Positions 62,971 through 64,000 of a stretch of DNA of 64,000 nucleotides are shown here, piece after piece. This stretch comes from PSRI01 sp041484195 (GTDB lineage Bacteria > Bacteroidota > Bacteroidia > Chitinophagales > Chitinophagaceae). Position 1 is the stretch's first letter, and every line of letters starts with the position of its first letter. A program made the translations under genes and the position numbers. Where the stretch lies: the NCBI GenBank assembly GCA_041484195.1, contig JBGPHC010000003.1:1-64000 (forward strand), in the 5' to 3' direction. The notes under the pieces are model-generated. The model was given only the letters and a program-made list of their open reading frames with translations, did no database searches and was not told the DNA's origin.

Positions 62971-64000
62971 ATGATGAAAACAGCAATCAGAATATTTTCT
63001 TTGACCCTGTCAGGTGCGCTCTTTCTCACGCATCTGCAGGGACAGAATGCCATTGCGATCAGCAGCGATCCGGGCCCCGGTTTGCGCATAGCATTGAATT
63101 GGTCCCCCACTATCAATGCGGCGGGTTACAATATTTACAGAAGGAATGCAACGGATGCCAATTATCCCGCAACGGCCCTAAATCCACAGCCCATTAAACC
63201 TCTGATTAATTGCTTTGACATCAAGTCCCTTCTCATTACCACTCCTGACTCCGTCGAATGGAAAACGGTAGCAAGCAGTCTGGCTGATTCAGTCTTATTC
63301 GATCCCTGCCAAATCAGTAACCTGTCTACGAATTCTGATAAATACAATCGCTTGCTGATGCTTACGAAATTCAATATGCCGATAGCGCGGGTAAGTGGAT
63401 TGGGATTCGAAGACAATACCGTAGTGAATGGTAATGTTTATTTTTATAGGATCGTCGCGCTGGATGCTACCAATAATCAGATTGGTACAGTTGCCAATGA
63501 TCTCAAAGTAACGGCAGGCACATTCACTCCCTTTCCGGCTCCCACGGGAATTATTGGAGAACCCGGAGACGCCGACGCACTTGTCAGATGGAACCAGGTT
63601 CCGGGCGCTGCAGGATACGTGTTGGAACGCTCCACCAATGCAGTGACAGGTTTTCAACGGGTAAACAAGAGCCGCTATTCGACGCAAATCAAAAACCACC
63701 TCAATGGTGACACCCTGATTCCCACCTCTGAAGGCATTTGGGATTTCCAGCGCTTTGATTCTGCCAGCGGGCGACCCATCCCACACCTGGTCAATGGCTC
63801 CTGGATTGACGGCCCCTCTAATGGAACAACATACTACTACCGGGTACGCTCACTTGATTTCTTTGAACGTGCCGGCGGTCCTTCCGTAGTATCTAACCAG
63901 GTTTTGCCAATGGATACTACCAAACCTTCTGTTCCCATTGACCTGGCCGCCACACCCGACAACAATAGTGGAGTGGTGAATATCCGATGGACACAGGTGG
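62971..64000 (+). CDS. Secreted fibronectin-type-III-like protein (3' partial)
   Basis: From ATG 62971 the frame stays open for 343 codons to the window end. A signal peptide (TAIRIFSLTLSGALFLTH) is followed by FN3-like repeats, each with a characteristic 'W.....A.GY.IYR' start: ALNWSPTINAAGYNIYRRNA, ALVRWNQVPGAAGYVLERS and VNIRWTQV at the edge, and 'YYYRV...D' ends (VYFYRIVALDATNN, TYYYRVRSLDFFERAGGPSV). Such domains are for protein-protein or glycan contacts on the outside of the cell. The true length is unknown. It follows the 1198-residue protein by 34 bp. Confidence 0.8.
   Translation, partial: MMKTAIRIFSLTLSGALFLTHLQGQNAIAISSDPGPGLRIALNWSPTINAAGYNIYRRNATDANYPATALNPQPIKPLINCFDIKSLLITTPDSVEWKTVASSLADSVLFDPCQISNLSTNSDKYNRLLMLTKFNMPIARVSGLGFEDNTVVNGNVYFYRIVALDATNNQIGTVANDLKVTAGTFTPFPAPTGIIGEPGDADALVRWNQVPGAAGYVLERSTNAVTGFQRVNKSRYSTQIKNHLNGDTLIPTSEGIWDFQRFDSASGRPIPHLVNGSWIDGPSNGTTYYYRVRSLDFFERAGGPSVVSNQVLPMDTTKPSVPIDLAATPDNNSGVVNIRWTQV

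Overview
The window looks like a chromosomal segment of a Bacteroidetes bacterium, most likely from the Chitinophagaceae or a near relative. The evidence is two SusC/SusD outer-membrane uptake pairs, an ECF sigma/FecR pair feeding one of them, promoters of the TTTG-N19-TAnnTTTG type, few Shine-Dalgarno sequences, and families typical of that phylum (ArsR-SRPBCC pairs, DoxX-like proteins, ACR3 with a metallophosphoesterase). No rRNA, tRNA or CRISPR array was recognised.

Layout. (1) 1-1011 is a gene graveyard: a transposase tail, a methyltransferase tail, a glyoxalase-like gene with an in-frame stop, and a GroEL-like gene whose middle is missing. (2) 1137-15348 is a stress and dormancy-like island: a triple-BON protein, two intact tandem universal stress proteins and one broken one, a CapA-type protein, a phosphoribosyltransferase, an APH-like kinase, PRPP synthetase, a ribosome hibernation factor, a DUF2784 membrane protein, nicotinate phosphoribosyltransferase, nicotinamidase, a CysQ phosphatase and CdsA, with further gene remnants at 12.9-14.1 kb. 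(3) 15628-18226 is an arsenic operon (arsR, acr3, metallophosphoesterase) preceded by the remnant of an ArsG-type permease; two near-identical ArsR-operator candidates are visible. (4) 18371-26939 is a small polysaccharide utilisation locus on the minus strand: sigma factor, FecR, SusC with an STN signalling domain, SusD and a GH30 glycosidase.

(5) 27102-30223 holds a dead cupin gene, a type-B carboxylesterase, an SPFH protein and a cluster of 10-11 bp repeats. (6) 30401-53633 is a large pectin locus: a LacI regulator diverges from SusC, SusD, two tandem GH106 enzymes, GH28, a GH127-like protein, a second GH28, then uxaB, uxaA, uxaC and exuT. It contains hydrolases but no polysaccharide lyase, so the products would be saturated galacturonate (and rhamnose), which fits the attached isomerase pathway down to 2-keto-3-deoxygluconate. 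(7) 53974-58890 holds a type II NADH dehydrogenase, an ArsR-SRPBCC pair behind a conspicuous dyad operator, DoxX, a small protein, a second SRPBCC gene and a decayed third one. (8) 59340-64000 begins a set of very large secreted proteins: an unrecognised 1198-residue protein and a fibronectin-type-III-like protein cut by the window end.

How the parts fit. In the stress island PRPP synthetase makes the co-substrate of nicotinate phosphoribosyltransferase, and nicotinamidase makes its other substrate, so NAD salvage is self-contained beside hibernation and universal stress proteins. In both uptake loci a stem-loop with a T-run lies between susD and the enzyme genes, which would give more transporter than enzyme. 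The two SusC proteins match their regulators: the one beside sigma/FecR has the STN domain, the one beside LacI lacks it. All functions are read from sequence motifs without database searches.
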